A stretch of 28,493 nucleotides of DNA from JBICIG01 sp043101605 (GTDB lineage: Bacteria; Planctomycetota; Phycisphaerae; Phycisphaerales; UBA1924). Below, piece by piece: positions 9,001 through 16,652 of the stretch. How positions within the stretch are numbered: the first letter of the stretch is position 1; each line of letters begins with the position of its first letter. The stretch is from NCBI GenBank assembly GCA_043101605.1, contig JBICIG010000079.1, positions 1-28,493 of the forward strand, given 5' to 3'. The position numbers and the translations under genes are program-made. The notes under the pieces were generated by a model, which had not been told where the DNA came from, made no database searches, and saw nothing but the letters and a program-made list of their open reading frames with translations.

Positions 9001-9741
9001 TCAGGTCCGCACCAGCCCCAGCCGCACCGCCCGCGTGATCGCCAGCCCTCGCCGATCCGAGCCGAGCTTTCGGAACGCGTTGCCCAGGTGGTACCGCACG
9101 GTCCGCTCGCGGATCCCCAGCGCCGCCGCAATCTCATCGTTCGTGCTCCCGCGCGCACACCACGAGAGGCACTCGATCTCCCGCGGGGTCAGCCCCGCCC
9201 GCTCCGGATGCGCCGACGGCAAGGGCCCAAACCCCAGTTCCTCGGCTCGGGTCATCAGCGCCACCGCCGACGCGTGCCACTCGGCACCCCCGCACGCCAG
9301 CCGCTCCGCGAACCTCCGGGGCGACTCCCGCGTGAACAGCACCACCCCGCGCGATCGATCCGCGGTGTTCAGCGGGACCATCCACGCCTCTCCGAGCGCG
9401 TGCCGATCCGCCAACTCCGTGATCCGGCCGTGCGCCGCCGAGCCCGCAAAGTGCGCACCGATCGACGACTTCGCAAAGCCACGGTACCGCCCGGCGAGCA
9501 GATCGAACACCGGATCGAACGACTCCATCCCCTCCGACCGATACGCCCGCTGAAACTCCTCGGGAAGCGTCGACCACAGCACCGCACGCTCGCACACCAG
9601 CGCCCCGCGCTCGAGCGGCGCCGCGCCCAGCGTCACCGCCCAGAATCCCAGCGGCTCCAGCAGCGGCCCGATCGCCGATGCCAGTTCACCCAGCGAACCA
9701 ACACGCCGCAGCCCGTCCTCCAAGGCCCGGATCCGTTCCAT
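9001..9741 (-). CDS. LuxR-type transcriptional regulator with autoinducer-binding-like domain (LuxR solo)
   Basis: This 246-residue protein has two domains. Residues about 15-170 resemble the acyl-homoserine-lactone-binding domain of LuxR/TraR proteins: in STLPEEFQRAYRSEGMESFDPV the residues F63, Y67, D76 and P77 keep the exact spacing of TraR W57, Y61, D70 and P71, and G117 in HALGEAWMVPL sits near TraR G113. The counterpart of W85 is not clear. Residues 184-245 form the LuxR/GerE helix-turn-helix (LTPREIECLSWCARGSTNDEIAAALGIRERTVRYHLGNAFRKL is its core, with the typical TPRE start and RTVxxHL recognition helix). ATG 9741 is preceded by AAGGGGA with 8-base spacing. No LuxI-type synthase is in the window. 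Whether it binds a lactone or another small molecule is open. Confidence 0.88.
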   Translation of the reverse strand: MERIRALEDGLRRVGSLGELASAIGPLLEPLGFWAVTLGAAPLERGALVCERAVLWSTLPEEFQRAYRSEGMESFDPVFDLLAGRYRGFAKSSIGAHFAGSAAHGRITELADRHALGEAWMVPLNTADRSRGVVLFTRESPRRFAERLACGGAEWHASAVALMTRAEELGFGPLPSAHPERAGLTPREIECLSWCARGSTNDEIAAALGIRERTVRYHLGNAFRKLGSDRRGLAITRAVRLGLVRT

Positions 9742-9985
9742 CGCCGCATCCCCTTTCTCCACACGCGCCTTGATACCGGTGCCGCGGTCTGACCGTCCAA
9801 CGCCTTCAAGACCACCATCCGGTCCCCCGTTCAATCCACGCCCCACCCCGGTGGCGTCGTCGAAACCCGATGCTCTGGTCTGAGCAACGCGAAGGCCACG
9901 AACAGAACGCCTCGACCCCCTCACGCTCCACATCATGGCCTTCGTCGAAGACCCCTCAGACCATGGCACCAAATGCCCGCAGAGT
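9742..9985. other. 244-base gap with a long structured inverted repeat
   Basis: No gene is visible here. The gap separates the YdeI-type gene end from the LuxR-type gene start and holds the two-stem inverted repeat at 9876-9963. I did not find a second lux-box-like site, so autoregulation of the LuxR-type gene is not supported. Confidence 0.5.
9876..9963. repeat. two-stem intergenic inverted repeat, left arm shared with 26489-26514
   Basis: TGGTCTGAG (9876-9884) pairs with CTCAGACCA (9955-9963), and CGAAGGCCA (9890-9898) pairs with TGGCCTTCG (9936-9944), giving two perfect 9-bp stems, an internal bulge and a 37-base loop. The left arm, 9876-9901, is identical at 23 of 26 positions to another intergenic segment at 26489-26514. 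It may act as a terminator-like structure after the YdeI-type gene. Confidence 0.6.
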
Positions 9986-10576
9986 TCACCGATACCTGTC
10001 GTTCAGCCCCCCGCCACCGAGAATCATCGGCACGATCTTCTCCACCCGCCGCCGGCGCGTCTCCTCGCGCTTCGCCTCGCTCACATACTCGGCGTACTCG
10101 CGCCGACAGCCCTTGCTCATTGCGTCGAACGCCGTCTTCAGCTTCGCATCGCTCTTGAACGCCGCCTTGAGCTCGGCCGGGATCGTCACGGGCTTGGCTC
10201 GGTCGGGCTTGATCTCCTTGCCCCGCCGATTCAGCTCGATCGCTTCGGCCACATACGCCTTGATCGCGCGCACCTTGATGTCGCGGGCGTTCTCGAACCG
10301 CCACTGCCGCTGCGCCTTGGTCTTGCCCTCCTGCGCGTTCATCAGCACGCCCTCGGGATCGCTCAGCAGCGCACCCTGGTGGAACCACAGCCCGAAGTAC
10401 GACTTAAACGCCGCCATCCCGACGATGTTCTTCCCGCCGTCGGTGTAGCACGGCGCGCCCCACTTGATCGTCTCCTCGAGCCCGGTCGAGTTGAGGATGT
10501 CGCGCAGCTTGACAAGCTCGGCCTGCCACTCGGGCTTGGACTTGATGTAGTCGTCGACGGTCTTGGAGCGTTGCAT
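9986..10576 (-). CDS. YdeI/OmdA-family protein (DUF1801 plus C-terminal OmdA-like region)
   Basis: This is a 196-residue cytosolic protein. Residues about 5-100 form the DUF1801 fold (VDDYIKSKPEWQAELVKLRDIL, LEETIKWGAPCYTDGGKNIVGMAAFKSYFGLWFHQGALL), and residues about 125-190 match the bacteriocin-protection YdeI/OmpD-associated region (PAELKAAFKSDAKLKTAFDAMSKGCRREYAEYVSEAKREETRRRRVEKIVPMI). Members have been linked to iron handling and to resistance to cationic peptides, but the biochemical role is unsettled. A GAGGGAAG site precedes ATG 10576. Only 20 bases separate it from the stop of the upstream metallopeptidase, which suggests co-transcription with it. Confidence 0.9.
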   Translation of the reverse strand: MQRSKTVDDYIKSKPEWQAELVKLRDILNSTGLEETIKWGAPCYTDGGKNIVGMAAFKSYFGLWFHQGALLSDPEGVLMNAQEGKTKAQRQWRFENARDIKVRAIKAYVAEAIELNRRGKEIKPDRAKPVTIPAELKAAFKSDAKLKTAFDAMSKGCRREYAEYVSEAKREETRRRRVEKIVPMILGGGGLNDRYR

Positions 10577-10596
10577 TGGCTTCTTCCCTCTATCGC

Positions 10597-12813
10597 TCAG
10601 TCAAGCCACCAACGGATGGACGCGCCTCCAGAGCCAGCGCGATGGAGGGCATTGATGTAGGCGTCGCGTACATAGTGCTGCCCGACGAAAGGCAGGTCCC
10701 CATTCAGTTGACCGAATCTATTCGGATCGCGCTGATACGCTCTCAGCTCTGGCAGCATCCATGCCGAATATCCGGAGTTCTCATCAGGCGCTGCAAAGAG
10801 GTTTCCAAACCATGGACGGCCCACCAAGCCATCAATCATGGTCCAGCCGTACTCCGCGTCTCGTATCTCCCGATTAACCCCGGCGATGATCTCAGACCGC
10901 TCGCTCTCCGCGATGGTCGTATCCGCCACCGCTCGCAACGCGAGGTCGCGACCAGTAGACCAATCCTGACCGACCTGCCGAGCCATGACGTCAAGTTGCA
11001 TCAACTCCAATGGCAATCCGGTGTCGGGTTCGATCCGGGTCCACATCCTCGACGCAACCCCGTCCCGCGCAATCGCCCGCAAATGCTTCCGAAACTCCGG
11101 CCCATACCGCGCCGGATCCAACGGCAGCAACTCCGCGTTCGCCAGCCTTGACGCCACCGTCACCGCCATCCGCGTCACCATCAGCGCCGGCTCGTAATCC
11201 TCCCCCACCACCTGCCGATACCAGTGCAGGTTGTCCGCCACGCCGTGGTACGACACGCCGTCGCTCCCGCCCCCGCCCAGGCTCAGCGACGGGATCGCGA
11301 GGTGACACCAAAAGGCAATATGGTCCGACCCGCCGCCAAGGTCGCCGATCCGCGGCTCGTCCGGGAAGTCCGCATCCTTCCCGCGCCCGTGCCAGTGCTC
11401 GTACACGCTCATGCCCGGCTCGCGCGCCTGCGGCACCGCCTTGCTCGACTCCACAATGATCCGCTTGAGCGACGGCGCCGCGCTCGAACCGAAGTTCGGC
11501 CCCATCGCCGACATGTCCATGTTGATGTACGCGATCGCGTTCTCGCTCAGATCCTCGGCGTGATGCTCGACCCACTCGGTCGAACCGATGATCCCGTGCT
11601 CCTCGGCGCCCCAACCCGCGAACACCAGCGTCCGCTTCGGCGGCTGCCCGCGCTCGGCCATCTCCGCAAACGCCCGCGCCGTCTCCAGCAGACAGATCAA
11701 CCCGCTCGTCGAATCCCCCGCGCCGAAGCCCCATGAATCATGGTGCGACCCGAGCACGATCTTCTGTTCGGGGAACTCGCTCCCGCGCAGCGTCGCAACG
11801 ACATTGTGCAGCTTGGTGATCCGCCGCTCCTGCTCGACCATCACCCGCACGCGGAGCGCCTCGCCGCCCTCCACCCGGTACGCCAGCGGCAGCCCGCCCT
11901 GCCACGACTGCTCGGGCACGCGCTCGCCCCGCATCCGCTCGAGAATCTGCTGCGCCGCCCCGTACCCGATCGGCTGCACGGGGATCCGCGCCAGCGCCAC
12001 CTCGTCCGGGTCCAGTCGTTCCGCATCCTCGCTCGCGTACACGCCCGGCGTCAGCGGATCGCCCGCATAAGGCAGCGTCTTGATCGACCCCCGCTGGATG
12101 TGCTCCGGACCCGCCCATCCTCCCTCGGGATACTCCAGCCCCTTCACATACCCGTTGTCGGCCGGATCCGTATAGATCAGCAGCCCCGCCGCCCCTGCTT
12201 CCTCGGCGAACTTCGCCTTGTACCCGCGGTAGTTCCCGCCATAACGAGCGATCACGACCTTGCCGGTCAGATCGACACCGAGTTCCTCGAGCTTCTCGAA
12301 GTCCTCCAGCCGCCCGTAGTTCGCGTACACCACCTCGCCGGTCACATCGCCCGACCCCGAATACGCGTTGAACGCGATCCGCAGCTCCGGATGATCCGCG
12401 TACGGATCGCCCTCGAACGGCCGCTCCTTCACGGGCAGCGCGATGGGCCCGTCGACCCCATCCCCCGCGACGATCTCCACCGCCGCATCGATCGGCCACG
12501 ACAGGTACGCCCAGAACGGATGCCGCTCGACCTCGAGCCCCATCGCCTCGAACTCGCGCACCAGCGTCTCGATCATCTGATCGTCGCCCGGCGTCCCCGC
12601 CCCGTGCGGCCGCGACGCGGTCAGGTCGTGATACCGCCGCAGGCTCGACGCCTCGGGAATCGACCGCAGCGCGTCCTCGTACTGCCGATACGCCTCGCGC
12701 GCGCTCGGCCGCCAGTACTTGAGCTGGTCCGCGTCCACCGCCGGCTGCCCCCACGCCCCGCCGACCACCACCAGCGCCCCCGCCGCCGCCACGATCCCCG
12801 TTCGAACATGCAT
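10597..12813 (-). CDS. secreted M28 zinc metallopeptidase, glutamate carboxypeptidase II-like
   Basis: This 738-residue exopeptidase starts at ATG 12813; an in-frame ATG at 12837 is rejected because GGGAGGT lies 8 bases before 12813 and the signal peptide (about 1-22, ending AWGQ) then begins properly. A PA-type domain lies at about 110-330. The M28 catalytic domain carries all zinc ligands of human GCPII: H357 and D367 (GSHHDSWGFGAGD), E404 as base and E405 (WGAEEHG), D433 (NMDM) and H523 (SYHGVADN). The C-terminal 150 or so residues correspond to the transferrin-receptor-like dimerisation domain. It should release C-terminal Glu/Asp or other residues from peptides outside the cytoplasm. It follows cstA by 72 bases and precedes the YdeI-type gene by 20, so an operon is likely. 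The last 450 bases of coding sequence look less GC-rich in codon use than the rest. Confidence 0.95.
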   Translation of the reverse strand: MHVRTGIVAAAGALVVVGGAWGQPAVDADQLKYWRPSAREAYRQYEDALRSIPEASSLRRYHDLTASRPHGAGTPGDDQMIETLVREFEAMGLEVERHPFWAYLSWPIDAAVEIVAGDGVDGPIALPVKERPFEGDPYADHPELRIAFNAYSGSGDVTGEVVYANYGRLEDFEKLEELGVDLTGKVVIARYGGNYRGYKAKFAEEAGAAGLLIYTDPADNGYVKGLEYPEGGWAGPEHIQRGSIKTLPYAGDPLTPGVYASEDAERLDPDEVALARIPVQPIGYGAAQQILERMRGERVPEQSWQGGLPLAYRVEGGEALRVRVMVEQERRITKLHNVVATLRGSEFPEQKIVLGSHHDSWGFGAGDSTSGLICLLETARAFAEMAERGQPPKRTLVFAGWGAEEHGIIGSTEWVEHHAEDLSENAIAYINMDMSAMGPNFGSSAAPSLKRIIVESSKAVPQAREPGMSVYEHWHGRGKDADFPDEPRIGDLGGGSDHIAFWCHLAIPSLSLGGGGSDGVSYHGVADNLHWYRQVVGEDYEPALMVTRMAVTVASRLANAELLPLDPARYGPEFRKHLRAIARDGVASRMWTRIEPDTGLPLELMQLDVMARQVGQDWSTGRDLALRAVADTTIAESERSEIIAGVNREIRDAEYGWTMIDGLVGRPWFGNLFAAPDENSGYSAWMLPELRAYQRDPNRFGQLNGDLPFVGQHYVRDAYINALHRAGSGGASIRWWLD

Positions 12814-12885
12814 CACCAATGACCTCCCAACCGCCAACGAGCACGCCGGCGTTCAAACTCGTTCACTCACTCCGACCCCGACCCA

Positions 12886-14715
12886 TCACCCCGGTTCCGC
12901 CGCCGGTCGCGACCGCTTCGTGCGCACGACCAGCGCCGCCGCCTCGATGACGATCCACACCTCGAGCGCCAGCATCATCAGGGAGATGACCAGCAGGTGG
13001 ACCTTTCCTTCGCCCGCGCGGAACTGATCGACCATCAGCGCGATCGCCCACCCTGTCATCGCGAGCATGAAGACCATGGGGATCGCCGTCACCCACGCCG
13101 CCCGCCGCTGCTTGACGAGCCACACGCTGATGACCAGCAGCGCCAGCCCGCCGAGCAACTGATTGGTCGCGCCGAAGATCGGCCAGAGCGTCAGCCCGCC
13201 CGTCCCAGCCGCGGCGAGCCCCTTGCTCGGGATGTCCGAGAGCGCCAGCGCCCCCGCGCTGACCACCGCGATCCCCGTCGCGACGAACCGGTTGCCCAGC
13301 AGCGCGCGCACGCCGCCCGATCGACCGGTCCCCGCCGGCTCATCGTCCACGCCCGCCGCCGCCCCGCGCGCGTGCCCAGCGAACAACTCCGAGAGCACAT
13401 ACCGCTGCAGCCGCGTCGCCGAGTCCAGCGTCGTCGCGGCGAACGACGCGACGAACACACCCATGATCGTGATCGCCAGGCTCACGCTGATCCCGATCGA
13501 CTCGATCATGTTCGCCGCCCCGAGCACGAACGGCGCCAGCTTGTCGCCCAGACTCTTGTCCCCGCCCCAGGTCGCGTAGTGGTGCTGCCACGCGGCCGTC
13601 CCGGTCAACGGACCGTCGGGCCCCGCCGTCCCCAGCCCGATCCCCGCCGCGCACGCGATGATCACCAGCGTCGCCAGGAACCCCTCGGTCAGCATCGCCC
13701 CGTACCCGACATACTGCGCGTCCCGCTCGCTCTCGAGCTGCCGGCTCGAGCACCCCGACGCCACGAGGCAGTGGAACCCGCTGATCGCCCCGCACGCGAT
13801 CGTCACGAACAGGAACGGCGCAAACGGAGGCACGAAGCCCCCGGGCTGGGCCGGCTCCGGACGCACATTCACCGCGTCGGCCACCATCGGCGGGTGCGAC
13901 ACCAGCAGCCCCAGCATCAGCAGACCCATCGCGATCAGCAACTGGTGGCTGTTGATGTAGTCCCGCGGCTGCAGCAGCACCTGCACCGGCAGCACCGACG
14001 CGATGAACACATACGCCAGCAGGATCACCGTCCACAACGCGTTCTCGGAGATCACCGCCGTGACCGCCTCGGGGAAGATCGAGATCTGCGACCAATCCAG
14101 CGACGCGCTCACCACGATCGACGCGTACATCCCCCCCACCGCCGCGACCGATCCGAGCAGCAGGCTCCCGCCGCGGCGCAGATACTCTCCGAGCGCGATA
14201 GCGATCGGGATCTGCAGGAACACCGGCACCACCGACGACGGGTACAGCCGGAAGATCGTCGCGATCACCAGCCCGAACACCGCCAGCACGATCCACAGCC
14301 CCATCACCACGACCAGCATGAACAGCACGCGCACCCGCGGCGTCACCACATCCCCCGCCAGGTCCGCGATCGTCCTCCCCCGGTGCCGCATGGAGATCAC
14401 CAGCGACCCGAAATCGTGCACCGCCCCCATCACGATCGAACCGACCAACACCCACACCAGCGCCGGCACCCACCCCCACACCACCGCGATCGCCGGCCCG
14501 ACGATCGGGCCCGTCCCGGCGATGCTCGTGAAATGGTGCCCGAAGACCAGGTCCCGCTTCGAAGGGACGAAGTCAACCCCGTCGTTGATCTCCCGCGCCG
14601 GGCTCACTCGCTCCGGATCCAGCCGGAAGATCCGCCGCGCCAGGTACCTCCCGTAGGTGTGGTACGCGACGAGGTACAACGCAAACGCGCCCAGCGCGAT
14701 CAGGACTGTTGTCAT
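12886..14715 (-). CDS. cstA: CstA-family carbon starvation protein, peptide/pyruvate transporter
   Basis: This 609-residue inner-membrane protein has about 16 predicted hydrophobic helices. Family hallmarks are the N-terminal VAYHTYGRYLARRIFRLDP, VPSKRDLVFGHHFTSIAGTGPIVGPAIAVVWGW (51-83), VHDFGSLVISMRHRGRTIADL (99-119) and LWPIFGATNQLLGGLALL near 500. E. coli CstA and its relative BtsT take up peptides and pyruvate under carbon limitation. The protein is shorter than E. coli CstA (about 700 residues), mostly in loops and the C-terminus. It leads a probable transcription unit with a secreted metallopeptidase, which fits peptide scavenging. No clear Shine-Dalgarno sequence precedes ATG 14715; a TAGACT hexamer 54 bases upstream is a possible -10. 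The family is certain; substrate is inferred. Confidence 0.97.
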   Translation of the reverse strand: MTTVLIALGAFALYLVAYHTYGRYLARRIFRLDPERVSPAREINDGVDFVPSKRDLVFGHHFTSIAGTGPIVGPAIAVVWGWVPALVWVLVGSIVMGAVHDFGSLVISMRHRGRTIADLAGDVVTPRVRVLFMLVVVMGLWIVLAVFGLVIATIFRLYPSSVVPVFLQIPIAIALGEYLRRGGSLLLGSVAAVGGMYASIVVSASLDWSQISIFPEAVTAVISENALWTVILLAYVFIASVLPVQVLLQPRDYINSHQLLIAMGLLMLGLLVSHPPMVADAVNVRPEPAQPGGFVPPFAPFLFVTIACGAISGFHCLVASGCSSRQLESERDAQYVGYGAMLTEGFLATLVIIACAAGIGLGTAGPDGPLTGTAAWQHHYATWGGDKSLGDKLAPFVLGAANMIESIGISVSLAITIMGVFVASFAATTLDSATRLQRYVLSELFAGHARGAAAGVDDEPAGTGRSGGVRALLGNRFVATGIAVVSAGALALSDIPSKGLAAAGTGGLTLWPIFGATNQLLGGLALLVISVWLVKQRRAAWVTAIPMVFMLAMTGWAIALMVDQFRAGEGKVHLLVISLMMLALEVWIVIEAAALVVRTKRSRPAAEPG

Positions 14716-14769
14716 CCGATGCGCCCCGCGCCCGCCGTTGGAATACCGTTCCCGAGCATGATCCCGACG

Positions 14770-14775
14770 AGTCTA
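14770..14775 (-). promoter_or_regulatory. possible -10 of the cstA promoter
   Basis: On the minus strand TTGCAA (14796-14791) and TAGACT (14775-14770) are separated by 15 bases, 54 bases before the cstA ATG. The spacing is short for a standard promoter, so this is tentative. Confidence 0.3.
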
Positions 14776-14834
14776 ACGCCCCCCCCCGATTTGCAAAGAG
14801 CGTTCCCGATCCCACGCGGACCGGAGCACGCCCC

Positions 14835-15746
14835 GTGACCCGGCCCCACGCCACCCAAATCGTCAACCGCGCCGGGCCCCGCCCCGTCGCCCTTGAGACC
14901 ACGCTCCTCGCCCACGGCGTCCCCACCCCCGACGCTCTCCCCCTCGCCGACCGCCTCGAGTCCATCGTCCGCGAGCACGACGCCGACCCCGCCACCATCG
15001 GGCTCGTCCGAGGCGTTCCGACCGTCGGCATGAACCGCCCCGAACTCGAAGCGATGCTCGCCGAGCCCGAGGTGCCCAAGGCCAATACCTCCAACCTCGG
15101 TGTCTACATCCACCGCCGATCGTGGGCCGCCACCACCGTCAGCGCCACCATGGAACTCGCCGCCGCCGCCGGCGTCCGGCTCTTCGCCACCGGTGGGCTC
15201 GGCGGCGTCCACCGGAATTACGCCACCGACCTCGACATCAGCGCCGACCTCGCCGCCTTCACCCGCTTCCCCGTCGCCGTCGTCTGCTCGGGCGTCAAGA
15301 GCCTGCTCGATGTCGCCGCCACACGCGAAGCCCTTGAAACGCTCGGCATCCCCGTCGTCGGCTACCGGACCGACCGCTTCCCCGCGTTCTATCTCCGCGA
15401 GACCGACTCCCGCGTCGACGCCCGCTTCGACGATCCGCACGAACTCGCGTCCTTCGCCGCCGCCGAACTCGCGCGCACGAGCCGGGGCATCGTTATCGCC
15501 AACCCCGTCCCGCCCGAGGCCGAACTCGACCCTCGCGAACTGGAGTCCTGGATCGCCGACGCCTCGGCCCGCGCCGCCGACCAAGGCATCACCTCAAGAC
15601 GCGTCACGCCCTTCATCCTCGCCCGGCTGCACGAGTTTTCCAAGGGTGCCACGCTGCGCGCCAACATCGCGTTGATCGAGTCCAACACCCATCTCGCCGC
15701 CATGCTCGCAGCCGCCATGCCCACCTCCCCCGGGGCGTCGGCATGA
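14835..15746 (+). CDS. psuG: pseudouridine-5'-phosphate glycosidase
   Basis: This 303-residue enzyme reversibly splits pseudouridine 5'-phosphate to uracil and ribose 5-phosphate. Blocks of the PsuG/IndA family run the full length: VALETTLLAHG (18-28, with the conserved Glu E21), GVPTVGMNRPEL (60-71), KANTSNLG (82-89), LFATGGLGGVHR (116-127), the acidic TDLDISADL (131-139) and CSGVKSLLD (151-159), whose Lys (K155) should be the Schiff-base lysine. VIANPVPPEAELD and ARLHEFSKGATLRANIALIESN are typical of the C-terminal part. The start is taken as GTG 14835, with GGAG 8 bases upstream; sequence before it has no family similarity. It diverges from cstA and overlaps the next gene by an ATGA junction. 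No pseudouridine kinase is visible. Confidence 0.95.
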   Translation: MTRPHATQIVNRAGPRPVALETTLLAHGVPTPDALPLADRLESIVREHDADPATIGLVRGVPTVGMNRPELEAMLAEPEVPKANTSNLGVYIHRRSWAATTVSATMELAAAAGVRLFATGGLGGVHRNYATDLDISADLAAFTRFPVAVVCSGVKSLLDVAATREALETLGIPVVGYRTDRFPAFYLRETDSRVDARFDDPHELASFAAAELARTSRGIVIANPVPPEAELDPRELESWIADASARAADQGITSRRVTPFILARLHEFSKGATLRANIALIESNTHLAAMLAAAMPTSPGASA

Positions 15747-16195
15747 GCGTCGTCCTCACCCGCGATGCCGACGAACTCCTGCTCAACAACCGGGGATGGG
15801 CCACCCTGCTCCGCCTGGCGTGGGACTACGGTTGGCGGCCGCGCGGCACTCTCCCGCCGCCGCACTGGACGACCCCCGAACTCCGCCTCAAAGCCGCCGA
15901 GTGGAACGGTGCCGACTATGTCACCTGCCGCGGGCAGATCGTCACCGCCCCCGACGCCCAGCGCCTCGCCGAGGCGCTCCGCGCCGTCGCCGACGACCTC
16001 TCCCCCGAAGACCCCGACCCCGCCCACGACGAGCAACTCGGGCTCCGCCGCGTCCCCATGCCGGGCTACCCCCCCGTGGCGTTCCTCAGCGACGCCCGCC
16101 CGATGAGCCCGTTCGAGTTCTTCGGCGGGTCGAACCGCGCCGGCTTCCACCGCTTCGTCAGCTTCTGCCAGGGCGGGGCGTTCGCGATCTGGTAG
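15743..16195 (+). CDS. small conserved-looking protein, function unknown, coupled to psuG
   Basis: This 150-residue soluble protein has no signal peptide or membrane segment. Its ATG overlaps the psuG stop codon (ATGA), so translation is probably coupled. It opens with LLLNNRGWATLLRLAWDYGWRPRGT and closes with FHRFVSFCQGGAFAIW. An LLxLAxxYGWxPxGT start and a GGAFxIW end are, as I recall, a pattern of small uncharacterised proteins in several phyla. A central region (ADYVTCRGQIVTAPDAQRLAEALRAVADDL) looks like a strand followed by a helix. Nothing indicates catalysis, and a link to pseudouridine metabolism is suggested only by the overlap. Confidence 0.8.
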   Translation: MSVVLTRDADELLLNNRGWATLLRLAWDYGWRPRGTLPPPHWTTPELRLKAAEWNGADYVTCRGQIVTAPDAQRLAEALRAVADDLSPEDPDPAHDEQLGLRRVPMPGYPPVAFLSDARPMSPFEFFGGSNRAGFHRFVSFCQGGAFAIW

Positions 16196-16652
16196 CCGAC
16201 CGGCTCCGCTGATGCTTGGTCATTATCGGATCCTGTCCGGATCCGGGACCCGGAATACACAACGCTCAGATTGCCCAGTTTCCAGATATAGACAAACCGA
16301 GATCCCGTTTACAAAACCTTCGCGCATCTTGCGCCCATCCCTCTCATCGCCCCCCATCCTCCGGGGTACGATTCCTTCGTCGCGAGGAGAGAGCCCGCGG
16401 CGAGATCAGGGCCCGCAAGGGTGGGTTTCGGCCCCTCCGCGTGAGCGGCGGGACCAGAGCGAATGCGTCACCCCCGCTCCTGCGTGGGGCGGTGGCTTCT
16501 TCCGCTTCGATTTTCCCCACTTTCGGGGGTTTCAAGCCGATCTCGCCGGGCCCGTTGAGGGTTGCGGATCGGAGTCGAGTCAGCACCGCGATCGAACGAA
16601 CATCGGAATCTTCGGCAGCACGCCAAGGCACCCAGCCAAGGAGTATCGAGAG
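16196..16652. other. 457-base gap, probable long leader and promoter of the next gene
   Basis: No coding sequence is supported: the frame open through the gap toward 16653 is compositionally unlike protein. The left half is less GC-rich, with GGATCC repeated at short distance (around 16229-16244) and AT-rich patches around 16290-16320. The right half may be a structured untranslated leader: CCGC-GTGA-GCGG at 16437-16448 is a GNRA-capped hairpin. TACGAT near 16368 is a weak -10 candidate. No known riboswitch class was recognised. Confidence 0.4.

Noticed and set aside
9742..9985. A luxI-type autoinducer synthase or a second lux box near the regulator
   Set aside because: No acyl-homoserine-lactone synthase motif appears in any frame nearby, and I found no second dyad of the lux-box type upstream of the regulator.
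12997..14838. A 613-codon open frame on the plus strand opposite cstA
   Set aside because: Arg/His/Pro-rich shadow without any recognisable domain; cstA on the minus strand is certain.
16212..16652. An in-frame N-terminal extension of the large secreted protein
   Set aside because: The extension has no signal peptide or conserved segment, whereas ATG 16653 has a strong AAGGAG site and begins a typical signal peptide.
16196..16652. A riboswitch in the long leader
   Set aside because: I looked for conserved cores of cobalamin, TPP, SAM, glycine and cyclic-di-GMP riboswitches and recognised none; only simple hairpins are visible.
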